Assembly (NCBI GenBank): GCA_963580285.1
Contig: OY757013.1
Coordinates: 132,057,027 to 132,121,026, forward strand
Length of the DNA stretch: 64,000 nt
Source of the DNA: Lucinisca nassula
Taxonomy: Eukaryota > Mollusca > Bivalvia > Lucinida > Lucinidae
Reading direction: 5' to 3'
Shown here: piece after piece, positions 10,858-21,650 of the stretch
Layout of the letters: each line of letters opens with the position of its first letter
Numbering within the stretch: position 1 is the first letter of the stretch
Position numbers and translations under genes: made by a program
The notes under the pieces: model-generated
Told to the model about the DNA's origin: nothing
The model's database searches: none
What the model saw: the letters and a program-made list of their open reading frames with translations, nothing else

Positions 10858-10974
10858 AACTAGCGTAAAATCACAGTGTTACTTATGCAATCAGACCACC
10901 GGTGGGTCTATTATCTCTGAGTGTGGTTCTGAACGGGGACTAAGACTGATTCATTTGACCCTTCAGTTCCTCTG

Positions 10975-11042
10975 CCATAAGCAAACGCTGTAGACCCTTA
11001 TGAGACGCCGCAGAACGTGGGTCAGATCTTGGTCTTCTCTGA
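10975..11042. mobile_element. MITE-Q fragment
   Basis: AAACGCTGTAGACCCTTATG, AGACGCCGCAGAACG and GGGTCAGATC match the arms and core of Q copies such as 13919-14145. Confidence 0.5.
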
Positions 11043-11164
11043 TCGCCTAACAGAACACGTGTCCGGTCTTACTTCCTTACACAACACTGACATCACGGCA
11101 TCAAGAATAGCATGGCCTCCGATAACCTACTTACGTTGATATCTTTAATCGACACGCGCCACCG

Positions 11165-11335
11165 TCCATCGGGGCTTGGAGAAATTGATTTGGCTGCATC
11201 GTCCGTCCGTCCGCGCAGAGCTGAATCTGACCAAACTTGAATGCTGGTAAACCGCTTAGGAGGTCTAAACCTGCCCAGGTAGAGTGGTGCGAGTCGGACC
11301 TACTTCTTTCGTCGAGATGTCACCTCAAATCATAT
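11165..11335 (+). mobile_element. SINE-A, truncated
   Basis: CCATCGGGGCTTGGAGAAAT head, GGTAAACCGCTTAGGAGG, then lost after GAGATGTCACCTC. Confidence 0.75.
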
Positions 11336-11465
11336 AGTGTGGGATAATACAAGGGATGCTACTAAGCTAAACGCATACTAACTGAGCCATTACGGTTACG
11401 TCCCTTAACAGTTGAGCGAAACGCCCCGTTTAACTTGTTAACATGTAAAAGTTTGCGTAGAATTG

Positions 11466-11637
11466 AGTGAGTGAGTGAGTGAGTTTTAGTTTTACGTCCC
11501 ACCAACAACTAAGGTCATACGGAGACGGGACCTCGGTTTAAAGACTCATCCGAAAGTCTGGAGAAGCCCGGGATCGATCCTGCGATCCCTGGTTTACAAG
11601 GCGAGTAGCGTAACCACTGCACCACGGAGGCTTCTAG
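11466..11637 (-). mobile_element. SINE-C, tRNA-derived, full length
   Basis: On the minus strand: GCCTCCGTGGTGCAGTGG (A box), CGCAGGATCGATCCCGGG (B box), CCTTAGTTGTTGGTGGGACG and the (ACTC)n tail, seen on the plus strand as GAGTGAGTGAGTGAGTGAG. Five copies occur in the window. Confidence 0.88.
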
Positions 11638-11719
11638 AATTGAAAGAGATCTTAGTTTCATATTATAATTAATGAAAAAAAAAATACGTGTGGTGAAAAA
11701 ACAGAAAAGAAATGGAAAA

Positions 11720-11818
11720 CATCAGGAAAACACGCCTTTATGCTTTTGATCCCCTTTAATCACACTTTAAAAGCAAAACAAGGGTTTACATGGTTCATAA
11801 TAAGCTGATGAACGTATT
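11720..11818. mobile_element. MITE-X end fragment
   Basis: CATCAGGAAAACACGCCTTTA, GATCCCCTTTAATCACACTT, AACAAGGGTTTACATGG; the core and other end are absent. Confidence 0.65.
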
Positions 11819-11845
11819 GGTTGCAAAATTGCCGAATGTGTAGAT

Positions 11846-12030
11846 ATGGACATGTGGAATCTCCACATTGTGGATCCACAATCTCCAGATCCCATTCACA
11901 TTTTGCTCAACATCACCTCCAGAATTTCAATATGGAGATGTGAAGGTAACACATTTTCAATGTGGAGTTTATACAATTCAATGTGGAGATGTGGCGGTTA
12001 CACATTTGCGATGTGGAGATATGGCGGTTG
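11846..12030. repeat. Short dispersed repeats around ATGTGGAGAT
   Basis: TGTGGAGATGTGGCGGTTAC and variants recur four or more times in both directions between 11850 and 12025. The overlapping small open frames on both strands come from this repetition. Confidence 0.7.
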
Positions 12031-12552
12031 AGATACTTATGAAGTCTTGAGACACGGGCCTTCATAATGTTATCTTGTGGTACACCTGGACCTCTTGGAT
12101 CTTTACTCAAGGATTTTCCAGCTACAAACTCCAGAGACTAAGTTATTTCATAGAAGATACCTTTAAATGTACCCTCGAAATTTATCCCTCGAAAGATCAC
12201 TCGAAATTGAAGATTCCGGAGATTTAGTTATTTCAATTTAAACATAAAATTGAAAATTTTTAGTATACCCTTCAATCCCTCAAAACTGAAAAATTGTAGC
12301 CGCTTTTAGAAACAATAAAGCTATTTCAAGATTAGCCTGAAAACTGAAAACTTTCATTACCCTTCCTAGAATGTTCTATAATCCCTCGAAATTGAAACAT
12401 TATAACCCCTTTTGGAAACAACTAAGTTATTTCAAGATTAGCCTGAAATTTCTAACGTTGCACCGATGTAGATGTGACGTTGCATAAACGCTACGACGTT
12501 ACATTGACGTGGATGTGGCGTTGCAGTCATGTCATGACGTTACCGGCACATC

Positions 12553-12830
12553 CATTACGAGAACACGCCTATGTAATTTTGACCCCCTCATACCCAACTT
12601 TATATAGTAAAACTGGGGTTTAAGGGGGTATACATTATTTTTCTTATTTTAGCTCAAAAACATAGATTGTGGGTTCTCGATAGAACCGCCTCGTCGAGGC
12701 GGTTCTATCGAGTCCCCACAATCTATGTTTTTGAGCAGAAATAAGAAAAATATCACAATTTTTCATCTTAAAATTTCTAATTTTTGGCCAAAAATTGGTA
12801 ATGAATTTGTATAGGTGAGTTTTCGTAATG
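12553..12830. mobile_element. MITE-X, complete, with altered core
   Basis: Ends CATTACGAGAACACGCCTATG and TAGGTGAGTTTTCGTAATG. The core (12660-12728) has TTCTCGATAGAACCGCC paired with GGCGGTTCTATCGAGT: both arms differ from the other copies at matching positions. Confidence 0.88.
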
Positions 12831-13182
12831 GATCCGATACTATATGAACGTCACGTGCCTGCTGAGAAACCAGTACGATTCACTTCATGTTCACCAGTCA
12901 GATGGAAATCCAACTGGGCCGCCGAGGTCAGAATCTTACCTGCGCATACGCGAGCCTGTGCATACGTGCCAACTGATCAGAATGTTCGCTGCGTGGTATA
13001 TTTTGTTATGCCAAAAGCATTTTGTTGTGGAAAAGGAAGGCTCTATTCGGGCTCATGGATTACCAATTTGACCACATATGACTCCCTAAACTAATGATGG
13101 AACACCTTACCCTTGTTGGTAAACTTACAGAGGTTTAAACTCATTTGAACCGCTGATTACCTTAAAAGTATTTTTTTTTTTT

Positions 13183-13262
13183 TTTTTTGCAAACAGAATG
13201 GTCCCAGGTCAGACTGCTCCTGCAGTAGCAGTCTGATCCGGGCCCACACTGTTTGCCTGTAT
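13183..13262. mobile_element. MITE-Q centre
   Basis: TTGCAAACAGAATGGTCCCA ... GGGCCCACACTGTTTGC arms around TCAGACTGCTCCTGCAGTAG-type palindrome. Ends not clear. Confidence 0.65.
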
Positions 13263-13821
13263 GCAAAAATATTTTTAAAAAGTTAGCCAAAAAAAATCAG
13301 CAGACGACGAAAGCAGACGACATTTTCAGATCTTGGTTTTCTCAGTGTCGTAAGGGCTAAGACATTTTAGGTTACGATCCTGGAAAAGGATGTTAGTGGA
13401 CCCAAGCCTTCAGCCATGTAGGAGACAATAGTAACATCTAACTGGATACAAATATGATATTGCTGAGTAATAATTAGCTGTTATTTTCTTCTTCCAGGGT
13501 CTTATTTGTGCAGTAAACAAAGAATTTTTGCTTTGATAAAACTTGTACATGTGGTATCTCTGATTAAACTTGTACATGTGGTATCTCTGAATTTCCCAAG
13601 ACTGAATTTTCACACTTGGGCAGGGTTACCTCCCTTAGACTATTAGGATGCTTGAAGGTGTTTTTTCTGTGCTAATTGTGTAGGTGGCAGTTTGTTAACC
13701 ATGTTTTGGGGCAAGAAAATCAATTTGAAATGCAGGTACAGGGTCAAATGTTTACATGTAAGCTTATGTAAATGAAATTAGAAGGCCATAACCTTTAGTA
13801 AGCTTACCCCATAATAAGGGG

Positions 13822-14310
13822 TTGGTTGGGCGAGGCGAAGGTATCCTGTATCTTGCGACACTGGGTGCCCAATTGATATTGGCTTACAGTTCCACAAGGC
13901 CTGCTGTCCTTGCACCAGTTAACCCATTTAGTACCAGAAACCCCAAAACGGGTACCCTGGCAAACTGGCGGCCCAGATCAGACGCCGCAGAACGCGGCGT
14001 CGGATCAGGGCCTCCACTGTTTGCTAAAAGTTCAGTCATTTTCCAAATAAATTTTGATGAAAACACAACCTGACACCCCTATTTTTTTAAATGAACTCCT
14101 GCTATATATAAGGAGGAAGATTCCATTTGGTACAAAAAGGGTTAAGGGTAGAGGATGGGGGTGAATGTTGTAGTTTCTTCTGTTCTTCCTGTCCCTCGCT
14201 TCCATCTACTCTCCTATCTCTTCTATCTGTTTTCTCCATTTCTCTGGGAGACGACACAAATGACCAAAAAGGGTGACATATCGTTAAATCCCAAAACAAT
14301 CAGCCAATAA
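13822..14310 (+). mobile_element. SINE-D interrupted by MITE-Q
   Basis: TGGGCGAGGCGAAGG start, CAAGGCCTGCTGTCCTTGCA, then the MITE, then GGGTAGAGGATGGGG, GGGAGACGACACAAATGACC and tail TCGTTAAATCCCAAAACAAT. The 42580-42862 copy lacks the insert and confirms the join. Confidence 0.75.
13919..14145. mobile_element. MITE-Q variant, piggyBac-like, complete
   Basis: TTAA at 13919-13922 and 14142-14145. Ends CCCATTTAGTACCA and TTTGGTACAAAAAGGG. Core GACGCCGC-AGAAC-GCGGCGTC (13981-14001). Confidence 0.88.
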
Positions 14311-14391
14311 AACCATGATCCAATTGTTTCTATTTGGGCGAGTCTTTATTTTAATCAAAGCACTCACAGCACGGATGGGTCGATTGACTCC

Positions 14392-14558
14392 GAGTGAGTG
14401 AGTGAGTTTTAGTTTTACGTCCCACCAACAGCTAAGGTCATACGGAGACGGGACCTCGGTTTAAAGACTCATCCGAAAGTCTGGAGAAGCCCGGGATCGA
14501 TCCTGCGATCCCTAGTTTACAAGGCGAGTAGCGTAACCACTGCACCACGGAGGCTTCT
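14392..14558 (-). mobile_element. SINE-C, full length
   Basis: Same structure as 11466-11637, with GAGTGAGTGAGTG tail and head GCACCACGGAGGCTTC on the plus strand. Nearly identical to that copy, so young. Confidence 0.88.
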
Positions 14559-14941
14559 CGATTGACTCCGAAACTGGTACTGAATTAGGATGTAAACTTT
14601 TTTATCAGTTACCCCCTGTATATAGTGCATTGTAACGCATTGACCTGATAAAGATATGCTATCTCAGGACAAGTAAGCTTTATCACGTCAACGTGACGTT
14701 GCACTTTTTGAATGAACCTGACAACCGGAAAAATGGCCGAAATGTTATTATTACTAAAAAATCGAAAAAATTACGTTAAAAGTTACCAAAAGAAAATAAC
14801 GGTCAGATGATAGTAAATAATTTGATCGATTATATTCCGCGCGGGAATGTTGGGACACACTCAACACAACCGGTAAATGACCGTAAATTGCCAATATAAA
14901 GAGTTTACCAGGGGATAAACCGATAAATAGAATACCAGATT

Positions 14942-15068
14942 CGTGTCATTTGATATCAAGTTTATCAGGCTCGGCTTCGAGAACGCATGTAGAATCGCTC
15001 GGCAAGCCTCGCGATTCTACAAGCGTTCTCGAAGCCTTGCCTGATAAACTTGATATCAAAAGACACTC
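14942..15068. repeat. Foldback hairpin, about 55 bp arms
   Basis: TTTGATATCAAGTTTATCAG...GCTTCGAGAACGC and its inverse GCGTTCTCGAAGC...CTGATAAACTTGATATCAAA, with GAATCGCTCGGCAAGCCTCG at the centre. Outer GTGTCA/GACAC are also inverse. Confidence 0.85.
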
Positions 15069-15174
15069 ACCTGGTATTCTCTATTTCTTTAACCGTTTAA
15101 ATCTTTACTTAAAGCGTTCCGCGGTGTCTGATCCGGATCCACACTAGTTACCAAGCCTAACACATAGAGGATAT

Positions 15175-15325
15175 TTGATTTTTTCAGTGTAAGATCGAAT
15201 TTTATTTCATCGAATGAACACCAAAACTGTTATTTTCACGAGTGGCGTAGCCACGAGTGAAAATAGCAGTTTTGGTGTTCATGAGTGAAATAAAATTTGA
15301 TCTTGCACTGAAAAAAATCAAATTT
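15175..15325. repeat. Foldback hairpin, about 65 bp arms
   Basis: CAGTGTAAGATCGAATTTTA ... CACGAGTGGC | GTAGCCACGAGTG ... AAATTTGATCTTGCACTG. The arms differ by only a few bases. Confidence 0.85.
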
Positions 15326-15329
15326 TCTG

Positions 15330-15848
15330 TTTCTTACATGCTTCAAAAGGCAATATTTAGCGTCTTTGATGGTGTCGCTCACATTCGGAAAAAATTATCT
15401 TTGTTCCTGTTCGTTTCGCGTCAATTTAGTGGTGTCCATCGTGTTTAGTGGGTATACTATTGGGTGTAAACTGAAAGTTTGCACCTGAGAAATGGCCTGG
15501 GATGGTATTATTATGAATGATTAATGAAATAATTGAGAGAGTAGTTTTCCAAAGAAGTTGCTGGCAAGTCTAACGTCGCGCGACAAAAGACGTGACGTCA
15601 GCGTTATAAATGACATCAGTAACGTCCCCGTCACACATGAACGGGCTATGCGTCAATTAGAACACATTTCAGTATTGTTCAGTTATCTGACAAAGATAAA
15701 ATTGAAATTAGAGTTAGATTTGAAGAAAAAAGTAGTCCCAAAAAGTGAAAAATAAAAAATCGTATTTTCACTGTTTGAAACAGTGAAAATATCGATTTAT
15801 ATTTCACTGATAAATCTCTATCATTCATTGAAAAGCATGTAAGAAATG
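15330..15848. mobile_element. TIR element of unknown family
   Basis: TTTCTTACATGCTTCAAAAG at the left end is the near inverse of TTGAAAAGCATGTAAGAAAT at the right. A smaller palindrome TTTTCACTGTTTGAAACAGTG lies at 15763-15790. No protein domain is recognised inside. Confidence 0.6.
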
Positions 15849-15860
15849 AGTCTGGTCCAC

Positions 15861-16388
15861 ATTACGATAACACACCCGTGCGACAAAGTGCAATTTTTTA
15901 ACATGTCCAAACTGACTTGGCTTCTTTTCTGATGAAAATCCGTGCTGTTTTTCTTTTATTTACTGCAAACATAGGTTGTTGGAACTCGAGAGAACCGCCT
16001 ATAATCAGTAGCAACAACCTATGTCTTGGAGCAGAAATAAGAAAAATAATATATACCCCCGGTAACCCCAGTTTTCTCTATAGAAAGTAGGGTTTAGGCG
16101 GTGTTCACCAAAGTGGAATTCGTTTCCGCTGACCGCTCCAAGGCGGTTCTTCTGTCGCGGTTTATTTTTAATATGGTTTGTCTTTGGGTGTCTGTGTCGC
16201 TTATGTTATTTTGGATAGCCTATTGGCCATTTTGTGGGAAAGTAACTGTCCTTTTGGCTTTTCGCTGTTGATGTTTCCATTAACGTCTGTTGTTTCGTGT
16301 ATGTGTTTCTTTCCCTTTGGTGTCTCTGATGGGAGATGTGGTTTGCCTCCACTTCTATTTTTCATTTCACGGAGTTGTTCACGTGATG
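15861..16388. mobile_element. MITE-Y split by repeat E
   Basis: Starts CATTACGATAACACACCCGTG-like; core partly deleted (15968-16024). After GGTTTAGGCGGTGTTCAC repeat E intervenes, and the Y terminus TTCACGGAGTTGTTCACGTG resumes at 16365. Confidence 0.8.
16110..16360 (+). mobile_element. Repeat E fragment
   Basis: AGTGGAATTCGTTTCCGCTG, CCAAGGCGGTTCTTCTGTCG, TTGGCCATTTTGTGGGAAAG, CCTTTGGTGTCTCTGATGGG. The same order occurs at 29945-30430 and 46255-46690 and inverted at 37975-38400 and 42965-43530. It has no credible coding frame. Confidence 0.75.
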
Positions 16389-16452
16389 AGACCCTCTTCA
16401 CACAAGACTCTGACTTCACAACGATAAGAACATCTCTATAAATAACCTATAC

Positions 16453-16713
16453 ATCACGTGAACAAGTCCGTGAAATGAACACCCCACTTTGTATAGAGAA
16501 AACTGGGGTTAACGGGTGTAAACATTATTTTTCTTATTATTACTCCAAAACATAGGTTGTGGGTACTCGTTATAACCGCCTCAATGAGGCGGTTCTAACG
16601 AGTACCCACAACCTATGTTTGCAGTATAAAAACGAAAAATATCATGGATTTTCACCCGAAAAGTAGCCATTTTGGAGATGTGAACTATGCCGCATGAGTG
16701 TGTTAGTGTAATG
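16453..16713. mobile_element. MITE-Y, complete (reverse)
   Basis: Ends CATCACGTGAACAAGTCCGTG-like and TGAGTGTGTTAGTGTAATG. The core 16553-16617 is almost perfect. Confidence 0.88.
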
Positions 16714-16872
16714 AAATCTTTGATGAAAACAGAAGTGAAGGCAAAGTTCAGGAATCAAGACAATTACGAGTACCTCAAGTATCACATTCAAGCCACCAAA
16801 GGGAATAAAACACCAACATAATACAATTTCACCATAATAGAAACGTCACAAGTGGAAAGCAAAAAGGACAGT

Positions 16873-17192
16873 TTTGTTTGTTTGTTTGTTTGTTTGTTTG
16901 TTTGATTTGATGTTTAACGTCCCCATCAACACTGTAAAGGTCATTTTGGAGACGTTGCTTCCAATTATGTGGGACTTTTACCCGACATTGTGATGAAATG
17001 ACATCTCAAGCCCTGTCGCCCAATGAAACCAATAGGGTTTATTAGCATGGACGGTCCGCCTCGCACCGCGGTTCCTGGACAGGCTTAGATCCTCTAAGCG
17101 GTTTACCAGTACTAGCGTGCGGGCCGGATCAGCTCTGCGTGGAAGCATCATGCAGCCCATATATTTCTTAAAGCCCCTATGGGCGGGGGCTT
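16873..17192 (-). mobile_element. SINE-A, full length
   Basis: Expanded (TTTG)n tail 16874-16906, then the family order to CATCATGCAGCCCATATAT and ATGGGCGGGGGC. Confidence 0.88.
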
Positions 17193-17687
17193 CCAAAAGG
17201 ACAGTACCTTTCCCACAAAACAGCTTTACATGTAATTATATTCTATTTTTTTAGTAACAAGATCTGGAAACTTCTTGTTCAAACAAAACTTTTACTTTCA
17301 AATTGCATAAATATTTCAACACAAGCTTCTTGAAATTTCTATATAGTTCTGGTAGAAATAGAGTTATAAATTACTTTTTTAAAAAGAAATGTAGTGCTTG
17401 ACTTTCTATTGAAATCTAGAAATACCTATATACATGGTGTAGTGGGTCATCTACTACATTCTAGATTGAAAAAAAAAATCCAGCATTATGACTGGATATT
17501 CATGTTATAATCTAGAAAGGCCATTGCTTTGTCAAGAGGCATATAAAGCATCGACTCTGATCAGGACTAGCAGCTGACACCAATAAGTTAGTAACTGAGC
17601 AGTTGGCCGTTTGTAATCAACATTTACATTTTAGTGCAAAAGTGGACAACTCGGAATTGATACTATTGTGGGGGGGGGGACTGGATT
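17193..17687. other. No gene recognised
   Basis: AT-rich; a pair of ACATTCTAGATTG/CAATCTAGAAA-like stretches near 17400-17510, otherwise nothing recognisable. Confidence 0.5.
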
Positions 17688-18008
17688 ATTTTGTTTGTTT
17701 GTTGTTTGTTTGTATTGGAGTTTAACGGCCCGGTCAACACTATTAGGGTCATTTTTGAGCTGGTTAGTTTACCTATCTACTCTTTACCTGGGCACGCTTA
17801 TACGTATGCGGTTAACCAGTACTGTGCACATTCTTCTGCAGAAACTGACAACTGCGCTTCTTGAATCAGCGGAAGGGAGAGAATGACCGCAGAAAAGATT
17901 CCATGATCAATCTCCACGAAAGAATGTTGCCGACCCCGGCAGGGTATCGAGAACCCGCGTCCTCCTGATCACCAGTCAGATGCGCACCTGACTGAGCTAC
18001 CGAGGACG
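17688..18008 (-). mobile_element. SINE-B, full length
   Basis: (TTTG)n tail at 17690-17712, GTTTAACGGCCCGGTCAACA, and at the other end GACTGAGCTACCGAGG (minus-strand A box). Confidence 0.88.
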
Positions 18009-18958
18009 GCAACTGGACTATTAAAAGAGCGAAACAGTCTAAGAGACATCATCAAAGACAAGAATATAAGTTCAGTGAGTTGTTTGTTATTTTGTTAAGG
18101 AGGGTGGGGAGTAATTATTTTCTCTTTAGATTTTTTTTATTTGCTTATATTTTGTAGCTTGAAATCTCTGCACTCGTTTGCCGGTATAAAAATATAGGCA
18201 CACCAGGCTTTTTTTCGAGCTTTTTAGCCTTAAAGATGGGTACTGTTTTCGAATTTATCGAATGTTTCAATAATTACCCCAGTCATTGACAAATTGTCGA
18301 TTACAATTGTTTAAAACAATATTTCCAAGTTTGGTTAAAAAAACACAATGCAGGATACTGTCATGTTTGCGTACCTATGTGTGAAAGACAAACTCTTTCA
18401 CAGATTTTTGTCGAAACAACTATTTACAAATGTCCTTTTCTGCATGTTTTGCTGTTTTGAGATGCAATTTTCGCTATATTTGAAAAAAGAATGCATTTTT
18501 CGTCTTTAGATTTTTCTTATTTTCACATATATTGTGTAATAATATTAGATACACGAAATAGGCGTGAAATTTGACCATGTCACCAGGCATCTGAGAGAAA
18601 TATTGCAGAAAAAATTACCCCACCCCCCAATAAAAATGGCTAAAAAAGCATTAAGATATTGTTTAAATGACAAGAACAAGGATTATACCTTAATTATTGC
18701 ACATACTTTTGCTTCCTTTATGTAATATGAATCAAAGTATTTCATTAGAATTGAAACACAATGTCATTTATAAGTTTTATGGTGTGAAAAATGGATTTTT
18801 CTTGCCAAAAAATGCATGTTCTGATATAGCCATATTGTCGTTTTGTTCATGTTTAAAAGATATGAAGCCATTAACATTGTCGCAGACGTTCAAACAATGT
18901 CAGATGTATGTTTAATATACCTGGGAAACATTATTATACATTTTTAGCTTTCTTTTTT
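18009..18958. other. No gene recognised
   Basis: AT-rich sequence. A small open frame at 18697-18915 has no family features. Confidence 0.5.
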
Positions 18959-18969
18959 GACAATTTATT

Positions 18970-19135
18970 ACCCCCCCCCCCCCCCCCCCCCACCCCCCCC
19001 CCCCCCCCCCCCCTCTCGGCTCGATATGAGTGAAATAATCTTGAAAAACCCAAAAAAAAAAAAAAAAAATCCACCCCTAATGAAATGGGTTGAAATTGAT
19101 TAAAAAAAAATTAAAAAAAAAAAAAAAAAAAAAAT
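18970..19135. repeat. Homopolymer cluster: C run then A runs
   Basis: A C tract of about 43 bases (one A break) at 18970-19013, followed by A runs at 19051-19069 and 19117-19134. Lengths may be unreliable in the assembly. Confidence 0.9.
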
Positions 19136-19374
19136 ACAATACAATAAGCTGATGCAAAAGAATATAAAAATTTCCTTTTTCCCATTTAAGTTCCTGCCGA
19201 CGTTATAGGGAAAGTAGAAACACTTCTAATTATTTTTTTTCTATAATTTTGACAAGTTTTTTTTTTTTGTTTTGTTTTGTTTTCATGCCATATTGACCGG
19301 AAACGCTATTTAATTATCTATTGCCTGTTTATGCAAACTGTGAAAGGGAGGTGAGATAAGATATCCTTTTACTT

Positions 19375-19515
19375 TCCGAAAGTGGATAGAATTGATGGCA
19401 ATGACCTGGAATCGATACAATTACCCAACACCTCCGATCAGACACACCAAAGGGAAAGAACCACGAACATGAATAACTAGACCGTAATGGAAACATCACT
19501 AGCGGAAAGCCAAAA
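19375..19515 (-). mobile_element. Repeat E fragment (reverse)
   Basis: CTCCGATCAGACACACCAAA, GGGAAAGAACCACGAAC and GTAATGGAAACATCACTAGC are the inverse of repeat E. Confidence 0.7.
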
Positions 19516-19860
19516 TGGCAGTTGCATTCCCACATTGTGGTTTCGTGGACCTTGAGAAGGCATTTGGTTGAGTGTCTCGGAAAGTCATCTGGGAGGCACA
19601 GAGAAAATTTGAAGTGGGGGCGTGGAATGTTCGAATGGTCCAGTGGGTATATGCTAATGCGTTTTTGTGTTGGTTCCATTGAAGAATTCGAATTGAAGGT
19701 CGGTGTTCCTCAAGGCTCTTTTCTCAGCCTAATGCATTTCATCATTGTGCTTTATGTCTGGTCATGCGAGTTCTGTTCTGGGGGGGGGGGGGGGGGGGGG
19801 GAAAGCTTTGTAATCATAGCTGAATCACTTCAGTGTGCTACACCACTTCAAAGGCGTCGC
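19516..19860 (+). pseudogene. LINE reverse transcriptase fragment, decayed
   Basis: Pieces of RT palm sequence can be read with frame changes: FVDLEKAF, then KVIWEAQRKFEVGAWNVR, a GVPQGSFLS segment, and VIIAESL after a G tract (19782-19800). FVDLEKAFD, G.PQGS.LSP and the post-ADD DLVIIAESL are RT motifs of non-LTR elements. Stops and a lost YADD region make it dead. Confidence 0.8.
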
Positions 19861-19959
19861 CCAAAAACTTCTCATATATATAGTCTCTACAATGCATGAT
19901 AGTCCCGAACTGGCCTTGAAGAAAATAATTGTGCTGCATGATACTAACCCAATCACTCA

Positions 19960-20117
19960 TGAGTACGAGTAGACCGCCCTGCCCAGGTAAAGTGGTGCAA
20001 GACGGACGGTCCTTATAAACATATAGATTGGTTTCACTGGCTGTCAGATTTCATCTCAATGTCGGGTAAAAAGACCCACAAATTGGGAAGTAACCTCTCC
20101 AAAATGACCAATATTAT
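19960..20117 (+). mobile_element. SINE-A, 5'-truncated
   Basis: CTGCCCAGGTAAAGTGGTGC, then GTCGGGTAAAAAGACCCAC and CTCTCCAAAATGACC. Confidence 0.7.
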
Positions 20118-20127
20118 GTTAACGTTA

Positions 20128-20305
20128 AAATGACATCTCAAGCCCTGCCGCTCAACGAAACCAATAGGGTTTATATGCATGGACGGTCCGACTCGGACCC
20201 ATTTTCCTGGGCAGGTTTAGACCCTCTAAGCGGTTTACTAGTTCTCACGTGCGGTCGGTTTCAGCTCTGCGTGAAAGCATCATGCAGCCCGATTGGCTGG
20301 AGCCG
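20128..20305 (-). mobile_element. SINE-A, 3'-truncated
   Basis: TGACATCTCAAGCCCTGCC to CATCATGCAGCCCGATTGG; it faces the copy at 19960-20117. Confidence 0.75.
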
Positions 20306-20446
20306 GTACATTTACAAAATTATGTTATGATGGTGGATGTGTGGGCATACAAAGGCTCGGTGTGGCACAACCTAAACCATCATCTTTATATTTGAAACAG
20401 ATCAAAGGGATTTTTTCTTGTACACCCTTTTGCTTATGCTTGATTA

Positions 20447-20665
20447 TTGTTTGTTTGATTTGAGGTTTAACGTCCCCGTCAACACTGTAAAGGTCATTTT
20501 GGAGACGTCGCTTCCAATTTTGTGGGACATTTACCCGACCTTAAGATGAAATGTCAACTAAAACCCCGCCGCCAATTGAACCAATAAAGTTTATTAACAT
20601 GGACAGGCCGACTCGCACCGCTTTGCCTTGGCAGGCTTGGATCCTCTAAGCAGTTTACCAGTAGG
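20447..20665 (-). mobile_element. SINE-A, 5'-truncated
   Basis: TTTGTTTGATTTGAGGTTTA through GATCCTCTAAGCAGTTTACC, then unrelated sequence. Confidence 0.8.
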
Positions 20666-21282
20666 CCTACACCTGTTGAGTGCAAGATCCTAATTATGGG
20701 TGCTGGCACAGGCTATTTGTTCACTGAGATGGCTTAACAGTAATTGAACCTGAGACTGCGACTGACAGTTAAAAGAATATTGTGCACTGCCAGGCATTAC
20801 AGTCTGCACTTTTAGTTATCAAATATGGCAGTGTTTTCTTTCCATATATATGACGTCACGCAAACTAAAGTAAACGTCACTACTGATTCATTGTTTTGTT
20901 TGTGTTGACAAAGTATGGCCGTGGAATATGTGAACTGATAGACTCTTCGAGGCTATATTTTTGACACCAATGGAAAAATAAAGTAAACATCGTGCGTTAA
21001 AGAGAGTTCAGATTTGCCATGGACAGCTGATGGGCTGCAATCGGAGGAAACAAACCAGTAGCTGGGTTAGTCTGTTTATCCCTCTATTTTCCTGTGCTTC
21101 CAGCCATGCGGAATAGACAGGAAAGTAGTCTATGAAGTCGCAAAATAATTTATAACAAAGTGCACATTGCAATGGTTATTTAATGTTACAAAAACCTCAG
21201 AAAACACTTTGAAAACTAAATAGAAACAAAAATCATTTTGAGGTAAAAATTCGAACCTGATTACGGCAGAGTCAATTATGCG

Positions 21283-21481
21283 CGACCCTCCTTAAGCGAA
21301 TTTGTGTCTTCGCACATTCCGTCATGACAAATTTTAACTGCGCATGCCCAGCCATTCAGGGGGGCCAGGGATATGGCTTTCTGTCTGAAGGTTCCTCTTG
21401 ATTCACTGCTTGTATGAGCGAGCAGCGAAGGTTCGTTGCTCGCATAAGCGATAAGTACCATAATCGCTTGACGGGGCCCAT
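21283..21481. mobile_element. MITE-R, shortened copy
   Basis: TTAAGCGAATTTGTGTCTTC at one end and ATCGCTTGACGGGGCCC at the other are imperfect inverses; the inside matches 40216-40453 and 55853-56090 (GCCATTCAGGGGGGCCAGGG). Confidence 0.75.
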
Positions 21482-21650
21482 ACGTATATATGTATTTATG
21501 TATAAATTAATTTTGTTTTAATTGAATTTCAAGCATTCTTGTGACAGGTTTCATATTACATGTTACAAATTTCTGTAACATTCAGCAACTCCTTAAATTC
21601 TCTTATATGTCAGATTTCATTTTAAACATTGTAGTCTGTAGAAACATCAT

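Noticed and set aside
11466..11637. tRNA gene
   Set aside because: The A and B boxes belong to SINE-C: the same 165 bp with an (ACTC)n tail recurs five times and the tRNA fold is incomplete.
15930..15950. Hammerhead core in MITE-Y (CTGATGAAAATCC)
   Set aside because: CTGATGA occurs by one substitution from the family's CGGATGA, and no stem II or GAAAC follows.
19522..19899. Intact protein of 125 residues
   Set aside because: RT motifs are spread over different frames with stops and a G tract, so it is a dead LINE piece.
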